From: Rubrobacter sp.
Lineage (GTDB): Bacteria; Actinomycetota; Rubrobacteria; Rubrobacterales; Rubrobacteraceae
Direction: 5' to 3'
NCBI GenBank assembly: GCA_016781635.1
Contig: JADDPY010000460.1
Location: 9,453 to 27,774 of the forward strand
Length of the DNA stretch: 18,322 bases
Part shown: piece after piece, positions 5,985-13,744 of the stretch
Layout: each line of letters starts with the position of its first letter
How positions within the stretch are numbered: the stretch's first letter is position 1
Program-made: the position numbers and the translations under genes
Notes under the pieces: generated by a model
Told to the model about the DNA's origin: nothing
What the model saw: the letters and a program-made list of their open reading frames with translations, nothing else
The model's database searches: none

Positions 5985-6998
5985 TTGAAGGGCAAGGAAA
6001 CCAGGGCTCCGGAAGGAACAAACCTCCCCGACCCGGCGGTGGTCTTCGAGGACATCGAGGCCGCGTCGGTACGCCTCGCCGGGCAATCCCACCGGACGCC
6101 GGTCCTCACGTCGCGCACGGTGGACGAGCGCGCCGGTGCGCTTGTCTTCTTCAAGTGCGAGAGCTTTCAGCGCACCGGCTCCTTCAAGTTCCGCGGAGCA
6201 TACAACGCCCTTTCTCTCCTCCCCGATGAGCAGAAGGAGCGTGGCGTCGTCACCTACTCCTCCGGCAACCACGCCGGGGCCGTCGCGCTCGCGGGCCGCC
6301 TGCTCGGGGTGCCCGCGACCATCGTGATGCCCGAGGACGCCCCGGAGGTCAAGCTCGCCGCGACGCGCGGGTACGGTGCCGAGGTCGTGACCTACGACCG
6401 CTTCGAAGAGAGGCGCGAGGAGGTGGGGGGCGCTATTGCCCGCGAGCGTGGCCTCGCGCTGGTGCCGCCTTACGACCATCCGGATGTCGTAGCCGGACAG
6501 GGGACGGCCGCGAAGGAGCTTTTCGAGGAGGTGGGCGAGCTCGACCTGCTCCTTGTATGCTGCGGCGGTGGAGGCTTGCTCTCCGGATCCGCGGTCTCCG
6601 CCCGCGCCCTCTCGCCCGGCTGCCGCGTCGTCGGGGTCGAGCCCGAGAGCGCCGATGACGCCACGAGGTCCTTCCGCACGGGCAGGCTGCACGAGATCGA
6701 GAACCCCGACACTATTGCCGATGGGGTCCGCACCCCGTCCCTTGGGGAGGTCACGTTCCCCCTCGTGCTGCGCCACGTCGACGAGATGGTTACCGTCTCC
6801 GAAGACGGCATCCTCCGCAGCATGCGCCTCATCTGGGAGCGCATGAAGATCGTGGTGGAGCCCACCGGCGCCCTGTCCGCCGCAGCCCTACTCGAAGGCG
6901 TCGTGAAAGCAGAACCGGGCTCTCGCGTCGGCGTGATCGTCAGCGGGGGGAACGTGGACCTGGGACGGGCCGCCGCGATGCTCATGCCACGGGCTTGA
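5985..6998 (+). CDS. PLP-dependent threonine/serine dehydratase (fold type II)
   Basis: This enzyme deaminates threonine or serine to a 2-oxo acid and ammonia; related proteins are serine racemases. In the 337-residue form, the PLP lysine is Lys68 in the motif QRTGSFKFRGA. SSGNHAGA (92-99) and the phosphate-binding glycine loop CCGGGGLLSG (192-201) follow. GGNVDLGR lies near the C-terminus. There is no ACT or other C-terminal regulatory domain, so it is of the short catabolic (TdcB-like) or serine-racemase type and not the feedback-regulated biosynthetic IlvA. The TTG at 5985 is favoured because AAGGGGGA (5973-5980) sits just upstream. An ATG at 5967, which lacks an SD, would add six residues. 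The 3' end overlaps the opposing MFS gene by 17 bp. Confidence 0.9.
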   Translation: MKGKETRAPEGTNLPDPAVVFEDIEAASVRLAGQSHRTPVLTSRTVDERAGALVFFKCESFQRTGSFKFRGAYNALSLLPDEQKERGVVTYSSGNHAGAVALAGRLLGVPATIVMPEDAPEVKLAATRGYGAEVVTYDRFEERREEVGGAIARERGLALVPPYDHPDVVAGQGTAAKELFEEVGELDLLLVCCGGGGLLSGSAVSARALSPGCRVVGVEPESADDATRSFRTGRLHEIENPDTIADGVRTPSLGEVTFPLVLRHVDEMVTVSEDGILRSMRLIWERMKIVVEPTGALSAAALLEGVVKAEPGSRVGVIVSGGNVDLGRAAAMLMPRA

Positions 6999-8217
6999 TG
7001 CCTTCTTCCCGTTTGCGGAGCCCGTCCTTGCGCGCGAGCGGCAGGTAGAGGATAAGAGCGGCCGCGGTCCCCGCCGCCGTGAGCAGGAAGGCTACGGCGT
7101 AGCCCCCCGGCGAGTAGCCTCCGGCGGTGTCTTGGGAGGCGTCGAGGACGAGGCCGAAGGCCCACTGTAGGACGAAAACACCCCCCATCCCGAAGAAGTT
7201 CACGGCCGTGACCGCCCTCCCCGTCATCGAGGGGGGAAAGACCGCGCGAGCGTGCGCGAGCAGCACATCGCATGCTGCGGCGGAGAGCCCGAAGAACAGG
7301 TAGGGCACCGCCACGGGGGAGAATCGTGCGGCGAGGGCGAGCTGGCAGAGGACGAAGACCGCCCCGCAGGGCAGCACGACGCGGTAGAAGCCGAACCGGC
7401 CGGCGAGAATCCCGGAGGCCGCCGCGCCTATCGCCGCCCCGCCGCCCATAAACAGCAGCACGTTCCCCGCCGGGACCTTCAAAAGCCCCACCACGTCGAA
7501 GAGGTAGGGGCCCGCCCAGAGGCCCTGCACCCCGAGCAGCCCCCCGACCGCGAAGAAGCTGAGCGGCGCGATCTTCCAGAACCGCGCGTCCGCGAAGACC
7601 TCGAGAAAGCCCTTGGAGGTCACCCCGTCCTGGATGCGCGGCAGCGCCATCCCCGGCGGCACGTTTCGTGTGAGAAAGAAGATCGCAGCCGCGCTCGCGA
7701 CCACGGCCCCGGACCCCCAGAAGAACACGGAGCGCCACCCGAAGAGCTCGCTGACATAGGCCAGGGGCGTCGCCGACAGCAGACCGCCCGTGGCCCCGAT
7801 ACCCATCACGAGCCCTGCCGCCGCGGCGAAGCGTTCCGGCGAAAACCACAAGCTGAAAGCCTTGAACGACCCCATCAATACCGCCGCCATCCCCGCACCC
7901 ATGAGGGCGCGGCCGCCCGCCAGCGCCGCAAAGGAATCGGCCGAAGCGAAAACAACGCTCCCCGCCGCGGCGAGGAGCATAAATGCCGGAACTACTAGGC
8001 GCGGGCCGAAGCGGTCCAGGGCCGCCCCCAGGGGCAGTTGCGCCGCCGCGAAGGTCGCGTAGAACAAGCTCGTCATGAAGCCGAGATCCCCCGCGCCGAG
8101 GGAGAGCTCACTCGCTAGATCCGGCGAGATCACCGCGTTCGCCGAGCCGTAGAAGTACGACAAGACATACGCCGCCGAGAACAACCCGAATACCCTCCAC
8201 CGGCTCAAGAGACGCAA
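6982..8217 (-). CDS. Major facilitator superfamily transporter
   Basis: This is a 12-helix secondary transporter of about 411 residues. Motif A, GAALDRFGPR (64-73), lies between helices 2 and 3. A charged central loop (FFLTRNVPPGMALPRIQDG) separates the two six-helix halves, and motif-A-like and GRAV sequences recur in the second half. The overall pattern resembles the sugar-phosphate/organic-anion permease branch, but no substrate can be named. The start is uncertain. The frame is open to 8451, but the sequence upstream of ~8217 is Arg/Ser/Gly-rich and unlike a transporter N-terminus. The TTG at 8217 places a basic stretch directly before helix 1; TTG 8208 or GTG 8292 are alternatives. It follows the DUF790 gene on the same strand after ~215 bp. 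Its stop overlaps the dehydratase gene tail to tail. Confidence 0.87.
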   Translation of the reverse strand: MRLLSRWRVFGLFSAAYVLSYFYGSANAVISPDLASELSLGAGDLGFMTSLFYATFAAAQLPLGAALDRFGPRLVVPAFMLLAAAGSVVFASADSFAALAGGRALMGAGMAAVLMGSFKAFSLWFSPERFAAAAGLVMGIGATGGLLSATPLAYVSELFGWRSVFFWGSGAVVASAAAIFFLTRNVPPGMALPRIQDGVTSKGFLEVFADARFWKIAPLSFFAVGGLLGVQGLWAGPYLFDVVGLLKVPAGNVLLFMGGGAAIGAAASGILAGRFGFYRVVLPCGAVFVLCQLALAARFSPVAVPYLFFGLSAAACDVLLAHARAVFPPSMTGRAVTAVNFFGMGGVFVLQWAFGLVLDASQDTAGGYSPGGYAVAFLLTAAGTAAALILYLPLARKDGLRKREEGIKPVA

Positions 8218-8431
8218 GCCCCCGGGCCTACGCCTGCAACCCCTCGCGCTCGGAGCAGAGGGTAAGACGCGCGTTGAGCTGATGGACCGCACCTGGTCTG
8301 TATGACGACAACATTTTTCTCGCCTCTTTGTTCCATGGCCGGTTCTTCCCCCGGAGAGCTCCCGGAGAAGCCCTTGGCCTCCGCCCGACCCGGGATCACG
8401 CGACGTAGCCCCTTTTGCAGCTTGACCGGCG

Positions 8432-9682
8432 CTAGGTCTCGAGCGCGGCAAGGACGCTCTTGACGTCCAACCGGCTCTTGAAGGGGACGACCTCCCCCTC
8501 GGTCGCGTCGCGCAGCGCCTCCGGCGAGGAGCCCAGGGATTCCGGGACGGCGACGAGTACCTTGTGACCGCGCTTCGCCGCCTCGCGCACGAGCGCCACG
8601 CGCTCTATGAGGTGTTTCTCGGACCAGAACCCCAGGATCTCCAGGTGCGCCTCTCTGCCCGTCCCCGCCTCGCGTAGCGTAAAGTCCGGCACGAGCGCGG
8701 TCTTCAGGGGCGGTAGCGCAAGGATGCCGGGCCCCTCCCCGAGCTCCCACCCCCCGGTGTCTTTCGCCCGCGCCCACGCCTTCTCGAAGGCGCCCCGCAC
8801 GTCGCCCTCGCCTTCAGGAGACGGGCCGGCCGGGCCCGAGTAGTGGCTCCGGAGGCCCGGCGTCTCCGAGCTCAACTCCAGGCTCGCCTCGCGACCTTTC
8901 CACTGGACGTCCGCGTGGAGCTCCCAAGGCTCCGTGAGGAGGAGGCCCGGGATCAGCTTGGCGAGCCTGAGGCCGTACTTGCGGGTACCACCGAAGAGCG
9001 AGAGGGGACCGTCGAGCCGGAGGCGGTGGCCCTTGCGGGTCGGCTCGACGGCGTAGATCAGGCCGAGCAGCTTTACGTAGTGGAAGACGAGCCGTGCGTC
9101 GGAGCCGGGCCCGAGGTCCACCGTGAGGCCCCTCGCCCCATACAGGACCCCCTGCACCTGAGCGACGTTGTACCTCCCCACGAGCTCCTCCGGCGTGGGC
9201 ACCTCGAACTCCGACAGGACCTGCGCCCCCTGCCGGTCGGCGTACATGAGGGAGGACGGGTCCTCGACGCCGGTCTCCCGGCCCACCTGGAGGAGCACGT
9301 CCTCGCGCGTGTTGCCTTCCAGTAGGCTCCCTTCGGCGGGAAGCTCCGGGAGGGCCGCTGCAAGCTCGAAGACGCGGGTCCTCATGGTGTAGGGGTCGAC
9401 CTCCGTCGGCGGCGCCCATCTCGCGCGCTCTTCGAGGAGCTTCGCCAGCGCGCGCACGATCTTGAACCCCCGCCGCACGTCGAGCCGTGGGCCGAGCTCT
9501 TCTTCCAGCAGGTTCGCTTCTTCCTCCAGGCGCGCCCTCGTACCCCTCGCCGATGCATGTTCCGCGTAGAGGCCGATGAGCCTCTCGGAGGCCTCTCGCA
9601 CGTGTCGGTCTCCGGGCTGCAGCTTGTGGGGGACGAGCCTTCCGCGTTGCAAACGCGCCATGACGTGCTCGCCGCGTAGCAT
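8432..9682 (-). CDS. DUF790 family protein, Bax1-like nuclease partner of XPB
   Basis: The 416-residue protein matches the DUF790/Bax1 family, which in archaea pairs with XPB and cuts DNA near bubbles or lesions. Family-like stretches are the N-terminal MLRGEHVMARLQRGRL, MYADRQGAQVLSEFE (~146-160), YNVAQVQGVLYGA (171-183), DGPLSLFGGTRKYG (~224-237) and the C-terminal VPDF (331-334) followed by HLEILGFWSEKHL (346-358). The PDF...EILGFW block resembles a PD-(D/E)xK-type nuclease core. The start at 9682 is preferred because ATG shares its A with the TAA of the helicase gene (TAATG), giving translational coupling, and because DUF790 proteins begin with a similar ML...R.GRL segment; ATG 9661 is the alternative. 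The frame stays open far upstream into the helicase gene, but that is a high-GC shadow. Family is confident; nuclease activity is by analogy. Confidence 0.88.
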   Translation of the reverse strand: MLRGEHVMARLQRGRLVPHKLQPGDRHVREASERLIGLYAEHASARGTRARLEEEANLLEEELGPRLDVRRGFKIVRALAKLLEERARWAPPTEVDPYTMRTRVFELAAALPELPAEGSLLEGNTREDVLLQVGRETGVEDPSSLMYADRQGAQVLSEFEVPTPEELVGRYNVAQVQGVLYGARGLTVDLGPGSDARLVFHYVKLLGLIYAVEPTRKGHRLRLDGPLSLFGGTRKYGLRLAKLIPGLLLTEPWELHADVQWKGREASLELSSETPGLRSHYSGPAGPSPEGEGDVRGAFEKAWARAKDTGGWELGEGPGILALPPLKTALVPDFTLREAGTGREAHLEILGFWSEKHLIERVALVREAAKRGHKVLVAVPESLGSSPEALRDATEGEVVPFKSRLDVKSVLAALET

Positions 9683-11076
9683 TACGTGGCACTTCCTACG
9701 TTGTTGGCCGCGTATGGCTCCGTGCGGCGGCGGGAGACGGCCTCCTCGCCGGTATCCTCGGTGACGAGCTCGTAGAGGGTGGCCTTCTTGCCCTCTCGGG
9801 GCCTGAGGACGCGTCCGAGGCGTTGGACGTACTCGCGTCGGGAGGCGCTGCCGGCCAGGATCACGGCGACGTTCGCCTCCGGCACGTCCACGCCCTCGTT
9901 CAGGACATCCGAGGCGACGATGGCGCGGTAGCGTCCGATCCGGAAGCGGTCCAGGATCTCCTTGCGTTCCCGGGCCGGCGTCTCGTAGGTGATGCCAGGG
10001 ATCAAAAACCTCTCCGAGAGCGCGTAAACCTCCTCGACGCTTTTCGTGAACACGATCGTCCGGTCGGACCAGTGCTCCTTGAGGAGCCTCTCCAGCGTGG
10101 CCCCCTTGCGCTCGGCGTTCGCCCGGAGCTCCTGCCTCCGTCGCGCCGCCAGAAGCGCCTCGCGTCCCCCCGAGTGGCTCGTCGAGGCGACCATGATGAA
10201 CCGCTGCCAATCCTCCGGCGACCGCACGGAGATGCGGTGCTTCTGCAGGAAGTCCTTGTACACCGCATCGGCGACGCTGTAGTCGACCCGCTCCTGGGCG
10301 GTAAGCTGGATGGGGATACGTACGGTTTCGAAGGGCGCGAGGTACGTGCCGGCGAGGTCCTCCGGCGAGAGCCGGTAGACTACGGGGCCGACGAGCTCGG
10401 GGAGGAGCCCGTGCCCGCCGTCGGGACGCTCGGGGGTGGCGGTGAGGCCCAGAGCGTAAGGGGCGAGGAGCATCTTCGGCACGACGGCGTACTTCTCCGC
10501 CGGCAGGTGGTGGACCTCGTCGTAGACCACGAGCCCGAAGCGGTCCCCGTACCTCTCCGCGTGGATGTACGCCGAGTCGTAGGTAGTCACGGTGAGCGGC
10601 GTGACCTCGTGGTAGCCGCCGCCGAGGAGCCCCACAGAGACCGCGTGGCCGAAGGAGTCCTGGAGGATCGAGTACCACTGCTTCAGTAGCGCGAGCGTCG
10701 GTACGACGACGAGCGTGCTCCTACCGAGCTTCTCCATCGCGCTCACCGCCACCGCCGTCTTACCTGCCCCGGTCGGCAGCACGACTACGCCGCGCAGCTC
10801 GGGCGTCCCGCGCCGCCACGCGCCCAGAGCCTCCCTCTGATACGGCCTCGGCTCCATCGCCACCCTCGATTCCAGCCTCAGCTTCTCGAAGCTGGCTGCC
10901 CGATCCGTATACGGAATCTCCGAGGCCTTGAGGCCCAGGATCACGTCCCGGTACGCCCCGGCCGGTGCCCTCCACTGCGCCGTGCGCGCGTCCCAGACGA
11001 ACGGCTCGGGGGGTGGGGGAGACCCGTGGGGGACCTTAGCGAGGAGGGTGCCGGAATCGTAGGACAACTCGATCAC
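9682..11076 (-). CDS. XPB-type SF2 DNA helicase (archaeal XPB/Bax1 system)
   Basis: The 464-residue product is a DEAD-like superfamily 2 ATPase of the XPB/RAD25 type. The first ~65 residues match in position the small damage-recognition domain. Walker A is PTGAGKT (101-107), motif II is DEVH (186-189) and motif III is LTATPER (211-217). The position of the XPB RED motif reads RPD (217-219). Motif IV-V is in IVFTKS and ASDVLNEGVDVPE, and motif VI is QRLGRVLR (418-425). XPB proteins open DNA during nucleotide excision repair; in archaea they act with Bax1, encoded here directly downstream. The GTG at 11076 is chosen because TATGCT ends six bases before it, and the longer open frame upstream runs into the divergent glycosidase promoter and gene. 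There is no SD, so the message is probably leaderless. Confidence 0.91.
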   Translation of the reverse strand: MIELSYDSGTLLAKVPHGSPPPPEPFVWDARTAQWRAPAGAYRDVILGLKASEIPYTDRAASFEKLRLESRVAMEPRPYQREALGAWRRGTPELRGVVVLPTGAGKTAVAVSAMEKLGRSTLVVVPTLALLKQWYSILQDSFGHAVSVGLLGGGYHEVTPLTVTTYDSAYIHAERYGDRFGLVVYDEVHHLPAEKYAVVPKMLLAPYALGLTATPERPDGGHGLLPELVGPVVYRLSPEDLAGTYLAPFETVRIPIQLTAQERVDYSVADAVYKDFLQKHRISVRSPEDWQRFIMVASTSHSGGREALLAARRRQELRANAERKGATLERLLKEHWSDRTIVFTKSVEEVYALSERFLIPGITYETPARERKEILDRFRIGRYRAIVASDVLNEGVDVPEANVAVILAGSASRREYVQRLGRVLRPREGKKATLYELVTEDTGEEAVSRRRTEPYAANNVGSAT

Positions 11077-11082
11077 ATACGG

Positions 11083-11088
11083 AGCATA
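11083..11088 (-). promoter_or_regulatory. -10 element of leaderless promoter for the XPB gene
   Basis: TATGCT on the minus strand, then six bases, then the GTG at 11076. The only -35 candidate 17 bp upstream, GTGAGG (11106-11111), is weak. The adjoining bases TATGCTCC recur at the promoter of the sugar ABC operon (12371-12378). Confidence 0.5.
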
Positions 11089-11114
11089 ACCGAGAAAGGG
11101 GTGGTCCTCACCGC

Positions 11115-11120
11115 TAAACT
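11115..11120 (+). promoter_or_regulatory. putative -10 for the NagZ-like gene
   Basis: TAAACT lies 41 bases before the GTG at 11162, in the 85-bp divergent gap with the XPB gene. The same hexamer is the candidate -10 of ahcY. No convincing -35 is seen. An SD core AGGG (11151-11154) precedes the GTG by seven bases, so unlike XPB this gene appears to have a leader. Confidence 0.35.
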
Positions 11121-11161
11121 GACCGCGCCCAACACAGACCACGAGATGCGAGGGTAACAAC

Positions 11162-12289
11162 GTGACGAAGAGTACCAGACTCGCCCTCCTGATCCCGCTA
11201 GCGATGCTGCTCGCCGGCTGTGGGAGCGGGGGTTCCCCAACTCCCGAGGGCGGAGCTACCACGAAGACGGTACCGGCGCAGGAGACGAGCGGGAAGGAGG
11301 CCAGTCGTATGAGCGTGCGCGATGCGGTGGGGCAAATGTTCGTCGTCTCCATGAACGGGACGGAGCCCGACTACTACATAGAGAAGATGATCCGGGAGCG
11401 GAACATCGGCGGCGTCATCCTTTTCGGCCCGAACATGGAGAGCGAGGAAGGAACGCGTCGCCTGACCGCGTCCCTACAGGAGCTCTCGATGTCGACGGAG
11501 CCGAAGATTCCCCTCCTCATCGCGGTGGACCACGAGGGTGGCGCCGTTCAGCACGCCCCCTGGGTCGCTCCGCATCCTCCTGCCGCCGAAGTTGGGCTCC
11601 GCGGGGACCCCGGGGAGGCCCGTCGCATCTCCGCGCAGATAGGCCGCGAGCTCCGCGGTGCTGGCATCAACACGGACTTCGCCCCCGTTGCGGATACCGG
11701 CTCCGGCGCCGCGATCGGCGACCGCTCCTACGGAGAAGATCCAGACCTCGTCGGGCGAATGGTCGCCGCCTCCGTGAAAGGTTTCGAAGAAGCCGGCGTG
11801 GTCTCGGCAGCCAAACACTTTCCGAACCACGGCCCCGCCCTCGAAGACTCCCACGTCGGATACCCGCGCGTCGAGCACGGCATGAACGAGGTTCGGGCCA
11901 CGGACCTGCCGCCTTTTCGGGCCGCGGTAGGGGCCGGCGTATCGATGATCATGGTAGGGCACCTCGTGTACCCGTCCATCGATCCGGAGCGCCCCGCGAG
12001 CCTCTCCCCGAGAGCGATGAGTTTGTTGCGTGAGGAGCTCGGTTTTCGCGGAGTGATCGCAACGGACGACCTCGCAATGGAGGGCGCGAAGCGCGGAGGG
12101 ACGATCGCGCAGGCGGCGGTCGAGGCGGTGGCGGCGGGTGCGGATCTCCTCGTGGTCTCCGGCTTGCCTCAGGATCAGGCCGACGCCTACGACGCCGTGG
12201 TCGCCGCCGTCGAGTCCGGGGAGATACCACGCGAGCGTATAGAAGACTCCGTTCTGCGGATCGCGGATATCAAAAAGGGCCTCCCATAG
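11162..12289 (+). CDS. Family 3 glycoside hydrolase lipoprotein, NagZ-like
   Basis: The 375-residue protein has a signal peptide ending in the lipobox LLAGC (lipidated Cys20) and a Gly/Thr/Pro-rich linker to ~48, so it is an extracytoplasmic lipoprotein. The GH3 barrel follows. DHEGG (123-127) is the substrate-aspartate motif, KHFPNHG (218-224) and DSH (229-231) form the His-Asp acid/base loop of the NagZ type, and IATDDLAM carries the nucleophile, Asp302. The family removes terminal beta-N-acetylglucosamine from peptidoglycan fragments or glycoconjugates. The segment after DHEGG reads AVQHAPW; the usual arginines (DQEGGRVxR) are missing, so substrate preference may differ. The GTG start has an SD (AGGG, seven bases away). 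It precedes the sugar ABC operon by ~110 bp, and so could supply its substrate; this is inference. Confidence 0.88.
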   Translation: MTKSTRLALLIPLAMLLAGCGSGGSPTPEGGATTKTVPAQETSGKEASRMSVRDAVGQMFVVSMNGTEPDYYIEKMIRERNIGGVILFGPNMESEEGTRRLTASLQELSMSTEPKIPLLIAVDHEGGAVQHAPWVAPHPPAAEVGLRGDPGEARRISAQIGRELRGAGINTDFAPVADTGSGAAIGDRSYGEDPDLVGRMVAASVKGFEEAGVVSAAKHFPNHGPALEDSHVGYPRVEHGMNEVRATDLPPFRAAVGAGVSMIMVGHLVYPSIDPERPASLSPRAMSLLREELGFRGVIATDDLAMEGAKRGGTIAQAAVEAVAAGADLLVVSGLPQDQADAYDAVVAAVESGEIPRERIEDSVLRIADIKKGLP

Positions 12290-12364
12290 CGGAGTGAAAT
12301 GCACCTGAGTTAGAATGCGCGCACATCAATGGGGCAGCGAGCTTTGGTGGGGTTCGTTCGGGAT

Positions 12365-12392
12365 GGGGGCTATGCTCCCTAGAAAGAGGAGG
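12365..12392 (+). promoter_or_regulatory. promoter, possible operator and strong SD of the sugar ABC operon
   Basis: TATGCT (12371-12376) is a candidate -10. It is embedded in an imperfect inverted repeat, GGGGGC (12365-12370) and GCTCCC (12374-12379), which could be an operator covering the -10. Transcription from it would leave a very short leader containing a perfect AGGAGG (12387-12392), six bases before the GTG at 12399. A second candidate -10, TAGAAT, is at 12311-12316. No clear -35 is seen for either. Confidence 0.4.
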
Positions 12393-12398
12393 TCCGAA

Positions 12399-13613
<1,215 letters not shown>

Positions 13614-13647
13614 GAACGAGACGATGGAGCCGTCTTTGGATCCCCGG

Positions 13648-13676
13648 TTGCAGTGGGTCCGATGCAGTCCTAGGAT
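13648..13676 (+). promoter_or_regulatory. putative internal promoter before the binding-protein gene
   Basis: TTGCAG (13648-13653) and TAGGAT (13671-13676) are separated by 17 bases, the best -35/-10 pair in the window. Transcription would start near 13683, giving a leader of about 60 bases to the ATG at 13745. A hairpin, GCCTCC (13691-13696) with GGAGGGC (13710-13716), lies within that leader. Confidence 0.4.
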
Positions 13677-13744
13677 GGCCTGCGAAAAAAGCCTCCTCGA
13701 GTTGCATGGGGAGGGCTGCGCAAAACATAGTAGGAGAGGTAGAG

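Noticed and set aside
6470..7849. Long open frames antisense or out of frame to the dehydratase and MFS genes (also 7252-7998 plus).
   Set aside because: Arg/Gly/Pro-rich translation typical of high-GC shadow frames; the real genes have clear motifs in the other frames.
9683..10678. A 748-codon open frame on the minus strand that extends the DUF790 gene far upstream.
   Set aside because: The upstream part lies in another frame of the XPB helicase gene and is Arg/Pro/Gly-rich. The DUF790 homology begins at 9682, at a coupled ATG.
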